Source: Oceanospirillum linum (GTDB lineage: Bacteria; Pseudomonadota; Gammaproteobacteria; Pseudomonadales; Halomonadaceae). Taken from it: a stretch of 64,000 nucleotides of DNA. Both the position numbers and the translations under genes were made by a program. Positions 52,551 through 61,905 of this stretch are shown here, one piece after another. Positions within the stretch are counted from its first letter, which is position 1; each line of letters opens with the position of its first letter. The stretch spans positions 62,001-126,000 of the forward strand of contig NZ_MTSD02000004.1 of assembly GCF_001995095.2 (NCBI RefSeq), read 5' to 3'. Below the pieces are notes generated by a model. The model did no database searches and was not told the origin of the DNA. It worked only from the letters and a program-made list of their open reading frames with translations.

Positions 52551-52602
52551 AAGCCTCTCAGCATAGTGGGTATCTGGAGATACCGACCCGGCTGAAAGGC
52601 TT
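52551..52602 (-). terminator. Nested hairpin between the DUF2185 gene and purC
   Basis: Outer arms AAGCCTCTCAGC (52551-52562) and GCTGAAAGGCTT (52591-52602) pair at 11 of 12 positions; inside is a perfect second stem GGTATCT-GG-AGATACC (52569-52584). On the minus strand it is followed by CTTAATTTTG. It may end DUF2185 transcription or form a structured purC leader. Confidence 0.5.
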
Positions 52603-52660
52603 TAAATCAGATCTGTAGCAAGGGGTTTTAATCCGAGGCGAATCGACATAGAAACCAGGG

Positions 52661-53077
52661 TTACAGGTTTTTAAACGCATCCGGATCATTGGTGATATCA
52701 ACATCAACACTGGGGGATGGGATGATGTAGTCATACACACGCTCCCAGCCATCTTCAGCCGACCCCGGCGGGCGCTCCCAAACTGTTCCGGCGTTATAGT
52801 CCACCAGGTCTGTGATGGTTGGGTCTGCTTTACACATGGCTTCAACCGGCGCTGTCATCATATTATTCAGCTCATCTGCAAGGTATTCTTCAGATTCATA
52901 CCCACTGTACATCCGCCACCCCGTGTCATTGAGGTGGTCAGGGACGGTTTTGTACATAAAGCGAATGGGCATACGTTCTTCGATAACCATGCGGGAAACC
53001 AGGCACAAAAAACCGTTTTTGGTTTGATTGGTTTCCAGTTCAGGGGTTTTAGGGTCGTCGATATCAGGCGTACGCAT
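52661..53077 (-). CDS. DUF2185 (Imm33-like) domain protein
   Basis: A 138-residue protein resembling the DUF2185 family: CLVSRMVIEERMPIRFMYKTVPDHLNDTGWRMYSGYESEEYLADELNNM has the C-x-V-S-R...D-S/T-G-W-R-x-x-S-G-x-E core, followed by a proline-rich C-terminus (VWERPPGSAEDGWERV). Some relatives are classed as immunity proteins (Imm33), but there is no toxin gene nearby, so an orphan or housekeeping role is as likely. Single gene, minus strand. Confidence 0.75.
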   Translation of the reverse strand: MRTPDIDDPKTPELETNQTKNGFLCLVSRMVIEERMPIRFMYKTVPDHLNDTGWRMYSGYESEEYLADELNNMMTAPVEAMCKADPTITDLVDYNAGTVWERPPGSAEDGWERVYDYIIPSPSVDVDITNDPDAFKNL

Positions 53078-53189
53078 AGGCTGCTCGCTTTATTCCGGTG
53101 AAAAGGTTGCGGTGTATAGGGTGTTGTATCCAAATAAGGCGGCTATTCTAATACAGACGGAAGCAGAACGGAATTTCCGGCGGCCCAGA

Positions 53190-53225
53190 AATCAAAATGC
53201 CGCAGGTCAGAAGAACCCACGGCAT
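53190..53225 (-). terminator. Intrinsic terminator after the YdgA-like gene
   Basis: On the minus strand ATGCCG pairs with CGGCAT (53197-53202 and 53220-53225), with a partly paired loop, followed by TTTGATTT; about 70 bp after the stop of the DUF945 gene. Confidence 0.55.
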
Positions 53226-53296
53226 TCAGGTAAAGTCAGGTGATTTGAGTTGTCCGGCGAAAAGGAGATCGTTACCGGTGACCCACCGCCAGCGAC

Positions 53297-54589
53297 TCAG
53301 CGCATCAGTACATCATTGATCGTTAGCTGACCGTTTTCCATCCGTGCGTGAATCAGCATATCCTCTTCATCTTCCTGATAGGCTCCCATCTGATTCAATT
53401 GCATCGCCATCATAGAAAAGACCGGCATAGAGTTGAACAGGGATTTGTTTACCGATGCGTTGCTTTCCAGTTTCACATATTGCGCCAGAATTGGAGGAAA
53501 GCTCAGAGCCTTGATCAGCTCCTGCTGACTGGTGTCCAGGCTGAGGTTCATATCACCATTGATACGCCCTTCAGTGGTTACCACATTAACATCGTGCAAA
53601 CTAAACGTTGCAGCGTTTACCACATCGGCGAAAATAGGCAGAATCTCCTGGGCATCCTGTGGCGTCATCTGCTCGCTGTCCATCTCCTGGGCAACTTTCA
53701 TCAGAGCTTCAGTCTGCTTTACCGTCGGGCCGCTCAGCGTGTAGGAGAAACCACTGGGCTCAAAATCGTACAGCGTTTGACCGAACTGGGCGATGTGCAG
53801 TTTATCCAGCGACCAGTTGCCGGAGTAATGTATGGTCTCATCCGCAGCTTGTTGTTTCTGGATATTCAGCTTGTCATTCAGGTTTAAAGAGGCTGACTGA
53901 ATCTCGATCCGGTCATTGCTCAAGCCCAGATGGCTGACATTGATATCATTACTATAGGACCAGATAAATTCGGTTTGCTGCTGGCCGGAGCCTTTAATGC
54001 TGGTTTCACCCACGGTCAGCTGGTTTCCTTCAGCATTCAGTTCAAGGCCATTCCAGATACCGTTAAGGTCGTAGGTCGCGTCACCGGCATCATAGTTCAG
54101 GCGAATAATTCCGGGCTTCATTTTGATGACGCCGTTGTCCGGTGTCAGAGTGAAGCCTTCAATGTAAGTGTTCAGGACGGACTTATCAGCCGAGATCTCG
54201 CCATCAAAGTGCAGAGGTACTTTGTCGTCAAAGTCTTTCAGGCTTTCTTTCATCTCCTCGGTGACAACGACCTCGGAAATAAACTCCGCCCCTGTGAACC
54301 CATGACTGATCTGGTGGCTGATATCAATGTAGGGTGCAGTGCCATCTGCCTGAATAACCGATGGCTCGTTAAGCAGGATACGGGTTATCAGTGAGCTGTC
54401 GTAGGCATTTTTCCGGTAATCGATAACCTGAATCTCAAGGCCGGAGGAGCCCTGTTGCGCATTGGCTGAGGCTACAGCGAGCGTAATCTGTTGCTGTACC
54501 GTGTCCCCGACTTTCACTGGGATATAAGCCGCAGTGGCCGCGCCAACGGCTCCAGCACCGATCAAAATCCCTGCTGTAATTTTGTTCAT
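53297..54589 (-). CDS. YdgA-like DUF945 envelope protein
   Basis: A 430-residue protein of the YdgA/DUF945 family. A single N-terminal hydrophobic segment (ITAGILIGAGAVGAATAAYIPVKVG) anchors or exports it; the rest is beta-rich repeats such as GEISADKSVLNTYIEGFTLTPDNGVI and a C-terminal MLIHARMENGQLTINDVLM. The function of YdgA is poorly defined; members are associated with the cell envelope. Divergent from the AsmA/DUF748-like gene (220 bp apart), another envelope protein with repetitive beta structure. Confidence 0.8.
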   Translation of the reverse strand: MNKITAGILIGAGAVGAATAAYIPVKVGDTVQQQITLAVASANAQQGSSGLEIQVIDYRKNAYDSSLITRILLNEPSVIQADGTAPYIDISHQISHGFTGAEFISEVVVTEEMKESLKDFDDKVPLHFDGEISADKSVLNTYIEGFTLTPDNGVIKMKPGIIRLNYDAGDATYDLNGIWNGLELNAEGNQLTVGETSIKGSGQQQTEFIWSYSNDINVSHLGLSNDRIEIQSASLNLNDKLNIQKQQAADETIHYSGNWSLDKLHIAQFGQTLYDFEPSGFSYTLSGPTVKQTEALMKVAQEMDSEQMTPQDAQEILPIFADVVNAATFSLHDVNVVTTEGRINGDMNLSLDTSQQELIKALSFPPILAQYVKLESNASVNKSLFNSMPVFSMMAMQLNQMGAYQEDEEDMLIHARMENGQLTINDVLMR

Positions 54590-54809
54590 TCAAGATAATC
54601 CTGTTTCTTTTAGGTAGGGCTAATTTTTACTGATAAAGTAGTCAAGGATGGCTTTTAATTGGCAACAATTTTTGTTGTCATACCACGCTTTCCGGTCAGT
54701 GCTAGTATTACGATGCTGATCAGTAAAGACAAGCTGGCGCAATGGTCTAACATTTCAAAGTGTTTACCTGATTTTTTCAACTGCTATTTCCAACGAGTTT
54801 TGTGAGTAA

Positions 54810-57191
54810 ATGAAATTTCTGCTCTCTGGGTTACGCACCCTGATTATCGCTGTAACTGTTTTTATTCTATTCATTCTGATCGCCCTGAGTCAGGGTTGGC
54901 ACACCCGGCTGGTCAACCATTTTGCTGAACCGTATAAGATTCAGGTGGGCCATACCCAGATAGACTGGTTCCCACTTTCTCTGATTGTTGAGAAGTTGTC
55001 TGTGGGTGAGGGTGCGTCGGCTTTTACCCTGGACTCATTGGATATCCAGACCCGATATAGCGTACTGGCGGGAGAGCCTCTGCAGCTGTTTGTTAAGCTG
55101 GAGGGCGGTCAGGTAGGCTATCGGCAGTTACCGGCAGAAACGGAAGCGGGCTGGCAGGTTGCAGGTTTGAGCATCGGCCAATGGCAGCAGGTGTTTACTT
55201 CTGAGGCGCAGGGCCCGGAGAATAACAGCGAAGATCTGGCCGGTAATGATCCTGCTGAGGCCTCTGCATCTGAGTTTGTGGTGCATCTTAATAGCCTTGA
55301 AATCAGTGACCTGAACGTTAACAGCGAAAAAAACGGCCTGCCTGATCTGCAGCTGAAGCGTCTTCTTTTCAACCCTTTCTATACAGATCAACCGGAGACA
55401 CTGTCATCTCTACAGATGGAGCTGGCAACTGCCGGGGGCGAAATCAACTTAACCGGCACATTATCGCCGTTATCTGCAGAGCCTTCCGCAGACCTTATGC
55501 TGAAGATAGTGGATTTTGCACCGGATCAGCAGTGGCTGGCGCAGATACCTGAAGCATTACAGGTTGCTCTTGATACAGAACTTGATATTTCTGTTCGTCA
55601 GCTTGTATCGGAAATGCCAAATGAGGCCGGTGCAACAGAGAAGACCGCCTTATCATCTCTCAAAGCACAGGTGACAGGTGATCTTCAGCTGAATAATCTG
55701 ATTTGGCAGGCAGCCAACAAGGCTTCCCCTCAAGCTGCTGAAACACAACCTGAGCCGGAAGCGGAAGATGTACCCTCTGATAAATACGCACTGAAGCACT
55801 TTGCTCTGAATGGGCTTGATATTCAGGTGGATATTGCCGATCTGCAGCATGCTGACCCTAAGGCTGTTGTAGGGGTAGAGCAGGTGATGCTTGAAACGCT
55901 TTCGGTGAACCAGCCGGGGTTGGATTTTCTGCTGCAAAGCATCGACCTGAAGATGCTCAGTATCCATGCTGATACCGAGTCAGCAGAGATTCAGACCGGT
56001 GTTCTTGAACTGGCCAACGGCGACCTTAAATTTGAACTGGCGGAGGCAAAAGAGTCCACCACACAAGCCTCTTCTGCAAAAGTGCCGCCTGAAGCTGGTC
56101 AACCCTCTCACTCTGATGATTCAGGTGTTATCGCTGAGGCTCAGCCCGATCAGGCTCCGACAGCCTATGAGGTGCGCTACACAGGGAAAGCGATTCAGCT
56201 CTTAAACCAGAAAGTTGACTTTCGTGACCTGAATCTTACGGATGCACCCCTGACCCAGCTTGAACTCACCTCGTTACAGCTGGATCAGCCCCGATACCCC
56301 GCAAAAAAACCGTTTCCCTGGGCTGCGGAGCTATGGCTGAATGGCCAGAGTCACTGGCTGATGAATGGCGACCTGCAAACGGCACCGCTTAAAGTAAACC
56401 TGAATATTGATCAGTCCGGCCTGAACCTCCCGGATATCAGTCCTTACAGTGAATACTACGCTGAGATCGTATTTGATGAAGGGGTCATGGATAATAAAAT
56501 TCAGTTTGAGATCACCCCTGATAGCCTGAAAGGTGAACTGGGCTTTGGTTTTAATAAGCTGGATATGGAGATGAAAGGCGGTCTGGCTAATCTCAACTTA
56601 CCGGTAAAAACAGCATTTTCAATGCTGGAGGATGCCAGTGACCGGATCGAGCTGGAGCTGAAGCTGGATAAAAAAGGTGAAGAGCTGAACGTGGGAGCTT
56701 CTGCCATTGTTAAAGAACTGCTTCTGGCCGCCAGCCAGAAAGGAACCTTTGCCTATCTTAAGTATACGCTACAGCCCTACGGCGCACTGCTGACACTAAA
56801 AGACGTTGGCACCAGTCTGATGAAAAGTGGTGATATTCCTCTTGAGCCTGTCGTTCTGGAGCTGCTGCAGGCTGAACTGACGGCTAATCAGAAAGGCTAT
56901 GCACTGAAAATAAGTCAGATTCTGCAGGATAAAAAGGATCTGAGGCTGAATTATTGCTACTTTGCCTCAGAAGAAGAGCGCATGGCTTTGCTTGAGCAAC
57001 AGGGAGATAGCGTCCTGGCGGCATCCGCATTTAAAAGTTTGAATCAGAATCGGTTAACGGAATGGCGTAAGCTGTTTGCGGCTCAGGGATTGTCAGGTCG
57101 TATGAGCCAGTGCTCACCGGAGCAGCAGAAGGCCCGACAGCTTGAAGAGTCATTCAGCCAAAGCCAATTTACGATCTTGTTAACGCCCTGA
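54810..57191 (+). CDS. AsmA/DUF748-like inner-membrane-anchored protein
   Basis: A 793-residue protein with one N-terminal membrane segment (LRTLIIAVTVFILFILIALSQGW), followed by a long periplasmic beta-rich region of the AsmA/DUF748 type (FAEPYKIQVGHTQIDWFPLSLIVEKLSVGEG; YAEIVFDEGVMDNKIQFEITPDSLKGELGFGFNKLDM). Two acidic low-complexity spacers (around 310-325 and 420-450) divide it. AsmA-like proteins are linked to lipid transport and outer membrane homeostasis; the specific role here is inferred only from fold. The start lies next to the first membrane segment. Confidence 0.72.
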   Translation: MKFLLSGLRTLIIAVTVFILFILIALSQGWHTRLVNHFAEPYKIQVGHTQIDWFPLSLIVEKLSVGEGASAFTLDSLDIQTRYSVLAGEPLQLFVKLEGGQVGYRQLPAETEAGWQVAGLSIGQWQQVFTSEAQGPENNSEDLAGNDPAEASASEFVVHLNSLEISDLNVNSEKNGLPDLQLKRLLFNPFYTDQPETLSSLQMELATAGGEINLTGTLSPLSAEPSADLMLKIVDFAPDQQWLAQIPEALQVALDTELDISVRQLVSEMPNEAGATEKTALSSLKAQVTGDLQLNNLIWQAANKASPQAAETQPEPEAEDVPSDKYALKHFALNGLDIQVDIADLQHADPKAVVGVEQVMLETLSVNQPGLDFLLQSIDLKMLSIHADTESAEIQTGVLELANGDLKFELAEAKESTTQASSAKVPPEAGQPSHSDDSGVIAEAQPDQAPTAYEVRYTGKAIQLLNQKVDFRDLNLTDAPLTQLELTSLQLDQPRYPAKKPFPWAAELWLNGQSHWLMNGDLQTAPLKVNLNIDQSGLNLPDISPYSEYYAEIVFDEGVMDNKIQFEITPDSLKGELGFGFNKLDMEMKGGLANLNLPVKTAFSMLEDASDRIELELKLDKKGEELNVGASAIVKELLLAASQKGTFAYLKYTLQPYGALLTLKDVGTSLMKSGDIPLEPVVLELLQAELTANQKGYALKISQILQDKKDLRLNYCYFASEEERMALLEQQGDSVLAASAFKSLNQNRLTEWRKLFAAQGLSGRMSQCSPEQQKARQLEESFSQSQFTILLTP

Positions 57192-57194
57192 TCC

Positions 57195-57238
57195 GTTGAA
57201 ACTCTGACGGGCATAAGTTGAAACTCTGACCGGAATAA
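57195..57238 (+). repeat. Tandem 22-bp direct repeat
   Basis: Two adjacent units, 57195-57216 and 57217-57238, both beginning GTTGAAACTCTGAC and ending ATAA, identical at 20 of 22 positions, directly after the AsmA-like stop codon. Purpose unknown. Confidence 0.8.
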
Positions 57239-57315
57239 AAAGAGATCAAAAAACGCGTTGCTGATTTTTGCTACCTGATATAAAAAAGATGACGAGAATG
57301 ATTAAGGAGATACTG

Positions 57316-58005
57316 ATGAAACTGCGGGTAGGAAAACGGTTACCCCTGGCTTTGATATTTGCAATTCTTGCAGGTTGTGCCAGCGATAATATTCAGGAGA
57401 TCGAAGCGGGCTATGATGAGGATGGCGGTGCCGGGCCTGTGGCTATGTCCTATATTGATGATGTGGCTACCGATATCCGGGGGCAGCAGGGCTTATTGGC
57501 AATTGCACGCTCTGATGCTGAGCTTATTCATACTCATGCCTCCCTTGCCATGCAGCGTGCCCAGGATTCTGACTGGGTCAAAATGCATGCGATACATATC
57601 CGCCATACTCTGGCACCGGCAAGTGCAGAGAGTGGAGCCGTTAGCAGTTACGGCCTGCTGAAAGCGGTTAACCATGTTAAGGATCGGGTAGAGCTTGCCA
57701 TGGAGCAGAATGATGCCTCCGATGCGATTGAGTTTCATGGGGAGCAGATTACCCTGAGCGCCGATTCAGTGCTGGAGCGCGGCCAACAGTTGCTGGCACT
57801 GGCTGATCAGATTATTCATGCGCCCCGTTACAGCGACCTGTCCGGTGAGGCACCCAAACTGGTTTTACTTGCGGAACAGATCCTGTCAGGTGAAGACCTG
57901 AACGGTGATGGTGAGATCAGCTGGGAGGATAATGAGCCTGGACTTGATCAGGCAATGAAGTATCTGGATTATCTGAAGGAGAAAGAGCGTGCTTATGGTC
58001 AGTGA
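57316..58005 (+). CDS. Putative lipoprotein with an EF-hand-like loop
   Basis: A 229-residue protein with signal and lipobox LAGC (Cys20; MKLRVGKRLPLALIFAILAGC). The mature part is predicted mostly helical (HTHASLAMQRAQDSDWVKMHAIHIRHTL) and ends with a calcium-binding-like loop DLNGDGEISWEDNE. I do not recognise a named family. ATG 57316 is chosen because AAGGAGAT lies 6 bp upstream; the longer frame from 57268 has no ribosome site. It lies 124 bp after the AsmA-like gene, with the 22-bp repeats between them. Confidence 0.75.
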   Translation: MKLRVGKRLPLALIFAILAGCASDNIQEIEAGYDEDGGAGPVAMSYIDDVATDIRGQQGLLAIARSDAELIHTHASLAMQRAQDSDWVKMHAIHIRHTLAPASAESGAVSSYGLLKAVNHVKDRVELAMEQNDASDAIEFHGEQITLSADSVLERGQQLLALADQIIHAPRYSDLSGEAPKLVLLAEQILSGEDLNGDGEISWEDNEPGLDQAMKYLDYLKEKERAYGQ

Positions 58006-58176
58006 TGGCACCAGAGAACGTGTTTGCTGACCAATGTCGTGACATATCAACCATTAATATTGATCAAGGATGATCGGGTAGTTTATTACTTTAGTGTGTA
58101 TTAATGTATCTGTGTAGTAATATTGAGTAACTCCTGTTTTTTCTGTACAGAGTCCTTCCCGGTTTGAGAATTTCTT

Positions 58177-59814
58177 ATGTTTCTAAATACCTTACGTAAT
58201 AAAGCGCTATTTTTTACTATTATCTCTATTACTTTCCTGATAGCTCAGGTGGTTATGCTACGTAGCGAAGCCCGTCACGTTATTGCACAGGTTGAACACT
58301 TAGAGCAGAAACGTATTCCTCAGTTGAATAAAGCACATGATATGCAGGTGGCGGTCATTCAGGTGCAGCAGTGGCTAACGGATATCAGTGCGACACGGGC
58401 TCAGGATGGGCTGAATGATGGCTTTGAGGTTGCGGAGGAGAATGCACAGATTTTCCGTCAGCGTCTGAATGAGATGCTGCAACTTGATGAAGAACACGTG
58501 ACATCCTACCGGGAGTTGCTGCCGGTTTTTGAAGCTTATTATGCTACAGGTAAGAGGGTGGCTCAGGGGTATATTGACGGTGGCCCCTCCCAGGGTAACC
58601 TGTTAATGGCTGAGTTTGATGAGGCTGCCAGTGCTATTTATGGACGTATCGGCGAACTGATGACCCGTCAGGATGAGGCTACCCAGGCCGCGCTGACGGT
58701 AGCGGTGCAGAAAGCAAAACAATCCCAATACACCAGTATGTTGTTTTCACTGCTTCTGGCGTTGCTGATTCTTGTCCTTCTGGGTGGCCTGCGTTCATTT
58801 GTGCTTAAGCCGATTAACGCCATGTACCGGCTGGTGGAGGATTTGGGCAACGGAGAGGGTGACCTCTCGCAGCGGCTGCCGGAAAGCCGCAAAGATGAGA
58901 TCGGTGATCTGGCTCGCTCCTTTAACCATTTTCTGGCTAAAACCGATCAGGCAGTGGCTAATGTGATGAGAACCGTGGTTCGTCTTATCCCTATGGCGAA
59001 TGAACTCTCCCAGACCAGTGAAGAGGCGAAAGGGCGTACTCTGAAACAGAGCGAGCAGAGTCAGAAGGTTCATAGAGGTATGCTGGCGACCCAGGAGGCT
59101 TCGCAATCGGTATCCTGTGCGGTAGAGCGTATCGCTGCTGCCAGTGATCAGGGTTATAATCGGGTTGCTAACGGACTGACAGTGGTGCAGGAGTCCACGG
59201 CTCATATGGAGCAGCTGGTGGAACAGGTCTCTGGTGCAGAGGAAACTATCAAGCGGTTGCAGGAGAGCAGTGATCGCATTGAAGGGGTGATCGATGTGAT
59301 CGGCACCATTGCAGAGCAGACCAACTTGTTGGCTCTGAATGCTGCGATTGAAGCGGCACGTGCCGGTGAGGCGGGGCGGGGTTTTGCAGTGGTGGCTGAT
59401 GAGGTGCGTTCCCTGGCGGGTAAAACCCATGACTCCACGCTGGAGGTCCAAACAATGGTGGAAGCGATCCGTAATGGAACCGCCAGTGTGGTCAGCGTGA
59501 TGCGTCAGAGTGTGGAGGCTGCCAAAGACAGTAAAGCATTGGTGGAGGCAAGTAGTACCCGACTGGAGGAGATCAACGAGTCGATTGTCCATATCCGTCA
59601 CTGCTCGGAAGAGATTCTCTCTGCAGTACAGACCCAGAATACAAACTTTACTGAGGTCAGCGATAATATCGGTGTGATGAATGAACGCTTCAAGGAGGCC
59701 CTAGCAAGTGGGCAGCAAACCTTCAGCCTGGCTGATGATCTGAATACGATGAGTAATCAGCTGCAGGAGGTGATGGGTAGCTTTAAAGTAACCGATAACG
59801 TCAAAGCCCATTAA
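58177..59814 (+). CDS. Methyl-accepting chemotaxis protein (four-helix-bundle sensor, HAMP)
   Basis: A 545-residue receptor: membrane segment about 11-28 ([19 protein letters not shown]), a predicted helical periplasmic domain (about 30-185, [27 protein letters not shown]), second membrane segment ([23 protein letters not shown]), HAMP ([26 protein letters not shown]), and the MCP signalling domain ([39 protein letters not shown]). It ends DNVKAH, without a CheR pentapeptide. Ligand unknown. Stand-alone gene, convergent with the MocR-type regulator. Confidence 0.93.
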   Translation: MFLNTLRNKALFFTIISITFLIAQVVMLRSEARHVIAQVEHLEQKRIPQLNKAHDMQVAVIQVQQWLTDISATRAQDGLNDGFEVAEENAQIFRQRLNEMLQLDEEHVTSYRELLPVFEAYYATGKRVAQGYIDGGPSQGNLLMAEFDEAASAIYGRIGELMTRQDEATQAALTVAVQKAKQSQYTSMLFSLLLALLILVLLGGLRSFVLKPINAMYRLVEDLGNGEGDLSQRLPESRKDEIGDLARSFNHFLAKTDQAVANVMRTVVRLIPMANELSQTSEEAKGRTLKQSEQSQKVHRGMLATQEASQSVSCAVERIAAASDQGYNRVANGLTVVQESTAHMEQLVEQVSGAEETIKRLQESSDRIEGVIDVIGTIAEQTNLLALNAAIEAARAGEAGRGFAVVADEVRSLAGKTHDSTLEVQTMVEAIRNGTASVVSVMRQSVEAAKDSKALVEASSTRLEEINESIVHIRHCSEEILSAVQTQNTNFTEVSDNIGVMNERFKEALASGQQTFSLADDLNTMSNQLQEVMGSFKVTDNVKAH

Positions 59815-59892
59815 GGGTACTCGTAGATCATTGATGGTGCCAGCCCTTGAGGCCGGAACCAACGGAAGTCCGGGAGGGGAAGAGTGTTTTTA

Positions 59893-61440
59893 TCACGCTT
59901 CCTCTCCGGGTTCACCCTCGGTTGCCAGCAGCTCCTGAGCTAACTCCCCAAGACAACGCACGGCATTATCCACTTGTTCATCCCAGATAATGGCGCAGTT
60001 AACCCGCAGAAAGTTCTGATAATGATCCCGGGCGGAAAACAGCTTGCCCGGCATAATGCCGATACCTTGCTCCAGTGCCCTGTGGTGTAACTGAAAGGTA
60101 TCAACTTTTCCGGGCAGCCCTACCCAGAGAATATAACCTCCCATGGGGCGGGTCAGTGTGGTGCCTTCCGGGAACCAACGGCTCACCGCTTCACCCATCA
60201 ATTGTACCTGCCGGGCATAGGCCGCCTGAATACGGCGCAGATGCCGGTCATAACCCCCGTTAGCCATAAACTCCGCTACTGCCATCTGACTCAGTGTTGA
60301 CGTGCCGACACTGCTGAACGACTTCAGAAACTCAATATGCTGCTGGTAGCGTCCACCGGACACCCAACCCACCCGCAAGCCGGAGGCGATGGATTTTGAA
60401 ACCGATGAGCAGTACAGCACCAGTCCGTCTTCATCATAGGCTTTAATGGCCGGTGTCCGGTTGCCGGAGTAATCCAGGTCACCAAACAGATCATCTTCTA
60501 TCACCGGAATGCTCAAAGGCTTTAGTAATGTCAGTAACTTACGGCGGTGCTCAACCGGCATAGTAAAGCCCAGAGGATTATTATAGGTGGGTACAAGGGC
60601 GACGGCCTTAACCGGCCACTGCTGCAGCGCCAGTTGCAGCGCTTCCAGGCTGATCCCTTTTTGTGGGTGTGTTGGAATTTCCAGCGCTTTCATACCCAGG
60701 GATTCAATGGTTTGCAGCAAACCGACAAATGCCGGGCTTTCGATGGCAATAACATCACCGGGTTGAGCTACGGCGCGCAGGCAGAGGGTCAGAGCCTCCT
60801 GACAACCGTTGGTGATCACAATCTCATTTGCCGCCACATGGCAACCGGATTCTGCCATGCGCTTGGCAATCTGGTTGCGTAACTCCTCGAGCCCTGGCGG
60901 GAAAACTGACACCACCACCTCATCCATGCGTTTACGTACCAGACTACCCATAATACGTTGCAACTGTTTTACCGGCAGAAAGTCGGGGCTGGGAATCGCT
61001 GTGCCCAGATTGATCAACTCCGGCTGCTGGCAGCGGCGCAGTACCTCACTGGCGGATTGTTTGATACTCACCGCCGTGGGCAGGCTCAGATCGGTATGCT
61101 GATCCGGCGTTGGTAGTTCGCAGGACTGGCCAGCTTCCGAGCCAAAAGGTGACAGCATACGGCTGATGCCGGACTTCTCCGAAAGTGTACCGCCATAGGT
61201 GGGTGTTACGGGCTGGCGCACATAAAAACCGGACTGGGGCCGGGATTCAATCAGGTGTTGTAGCTCCAGCTGCTCGTAGGCGCTTTGTATGGTTGCGATG
61301 CTTACGGAGCGCTGCTGGCTAAGCTTACGGATTGAGGGCAGTTTATCACCCGGTTGGAAAATGCCTTCAGTTATCTGGCGAGCCAGTTCATCGGCGATTT
61401 GCTGATACAGGGTCTGGTTGTGCGAAGCGGGTTGTGTCAT
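59893..61440 (-). CDS. MocR-family (GntR/aminotransferase-like) transcriptional regulator
   Basis: A 515-residue MocR/PdxR-type regulator. The N-terminal GntR winged helix (LYQQIADELARQITEGIFQPGDKLPSIRKLSQQRSVSIATIQSAYEQL) is fused to an aminotransferase-like domain (about 130-500) with VITNGCQEALTLCLRAVAQPGDVIAIESPAF, VPTYNNPLGFTMP and YCSSVSKSIASGLRVGWV, where the Lys in SSVSKS would hold PLP. Such proteins sense PLP or an amino-compound. It is divergent from the 2-oxoacid:ferredoxin oxidoreductase gene, with inverted and direct repeats in the 465-bp gap, so that gene is a likely target. Confidence 0.9.
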   Translation of the reverse strand: MTQPASHNQTLYQQIADELARQITEGIFQPGDKLPSIRKLSQQRSVSIATIQSAYEQLELQHLIESRPQSGFYVRQPVTPTYGGTLSEKSGISRMLSPFGSEAGQSCELPTPDQHTDLSLPTAVSIKQSASEVLRRCQQPELINLGTAIPSPDFLPVKQLQRIMGSLVRKRMDEVVVSVFPPGLEELRNQIAKRMAESGCHVAANEIVITNGCQEALTLCLRAVAQPGDVIAIESPAFVGLLQTIESLGMKALEIPTHPQKGISLEALQLALQQWPVKAVALVPTYNNPLGFTMPVEHRRKLLTLLKPLSIPVIEDDLFGDLDYSGNRTPAIKAYDEDGLVLYCSSVSKSIASGLRVGWVSGGRYQQHIEFLKSFSSVGTSTLSQMAVAEFMANGGYDRHLRRIQAAYARQVQLMGEAVSRWFPEGTTLTRPMGGYILWVGLPGKVDTFQLHHRALEQGIGIMPGKLFSARDHYQNFLRVNCAIIWDEQVDNAVRCLGELAQELLATEGEPGEEA

Positions 61441-61621
61441 AAGCAGGGCGCAGTCTTCTTTTTTATTGTTTTCCCCGGAAGGGGTAGCTTTACACTGGTC
61501 AGATATTTGGACGTCTCTGAACAGGTGTTATGGGTTGCAGAATTATTGCTACTGGGTAACAGCGTTAAAGTGTTACTGATATTTAACCTTATCCTAACGT
61601 ATTTGTAACACTTTGGATCAT

Positions 61622-61672
61622 TACAGTTTACGTCAGAATGATCGGTACAGTTGGTTTTTTTTGCAACTGTAC
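61622..61672. promoter_or_regulatory. Candidate operator between the MocR gene and the oxidoreductase gene
   Basis: GTACAGTTG (61645-61653) and CAACTGTAC (61664-61672) form a perfect 9-bp inverted repeat with a 10-nt T-rich spacer; another TACAGTT at 61622-61628 makes a direct repeat 24 bp upstream. MocR proteins commonly bind combined direct and inverted repeats. No gene lies in 61441-61905. Confidence 0.55.
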
Positions 61673-61905
61673 TGCTTAAATGAGCAGAAACTAGCTCTGC
61701 AAGCTCCCGCTGTAATTGACCAGAATAGTCTTATCAAAATTATAAAGGCAGACATACTGCATCAGTCACCGTGATTGTGGGTTTCAAAACACCCCAGACT
61801 GAGATCTGCATTTTGACCCTTTCGACTGTGTTATCCGGCTCAGGTCTTTCAATGGCTCAGGTCATAGAAGGGTAGCCCAGTCCAGAACAATGATAAGGCA
61901 AGGTC

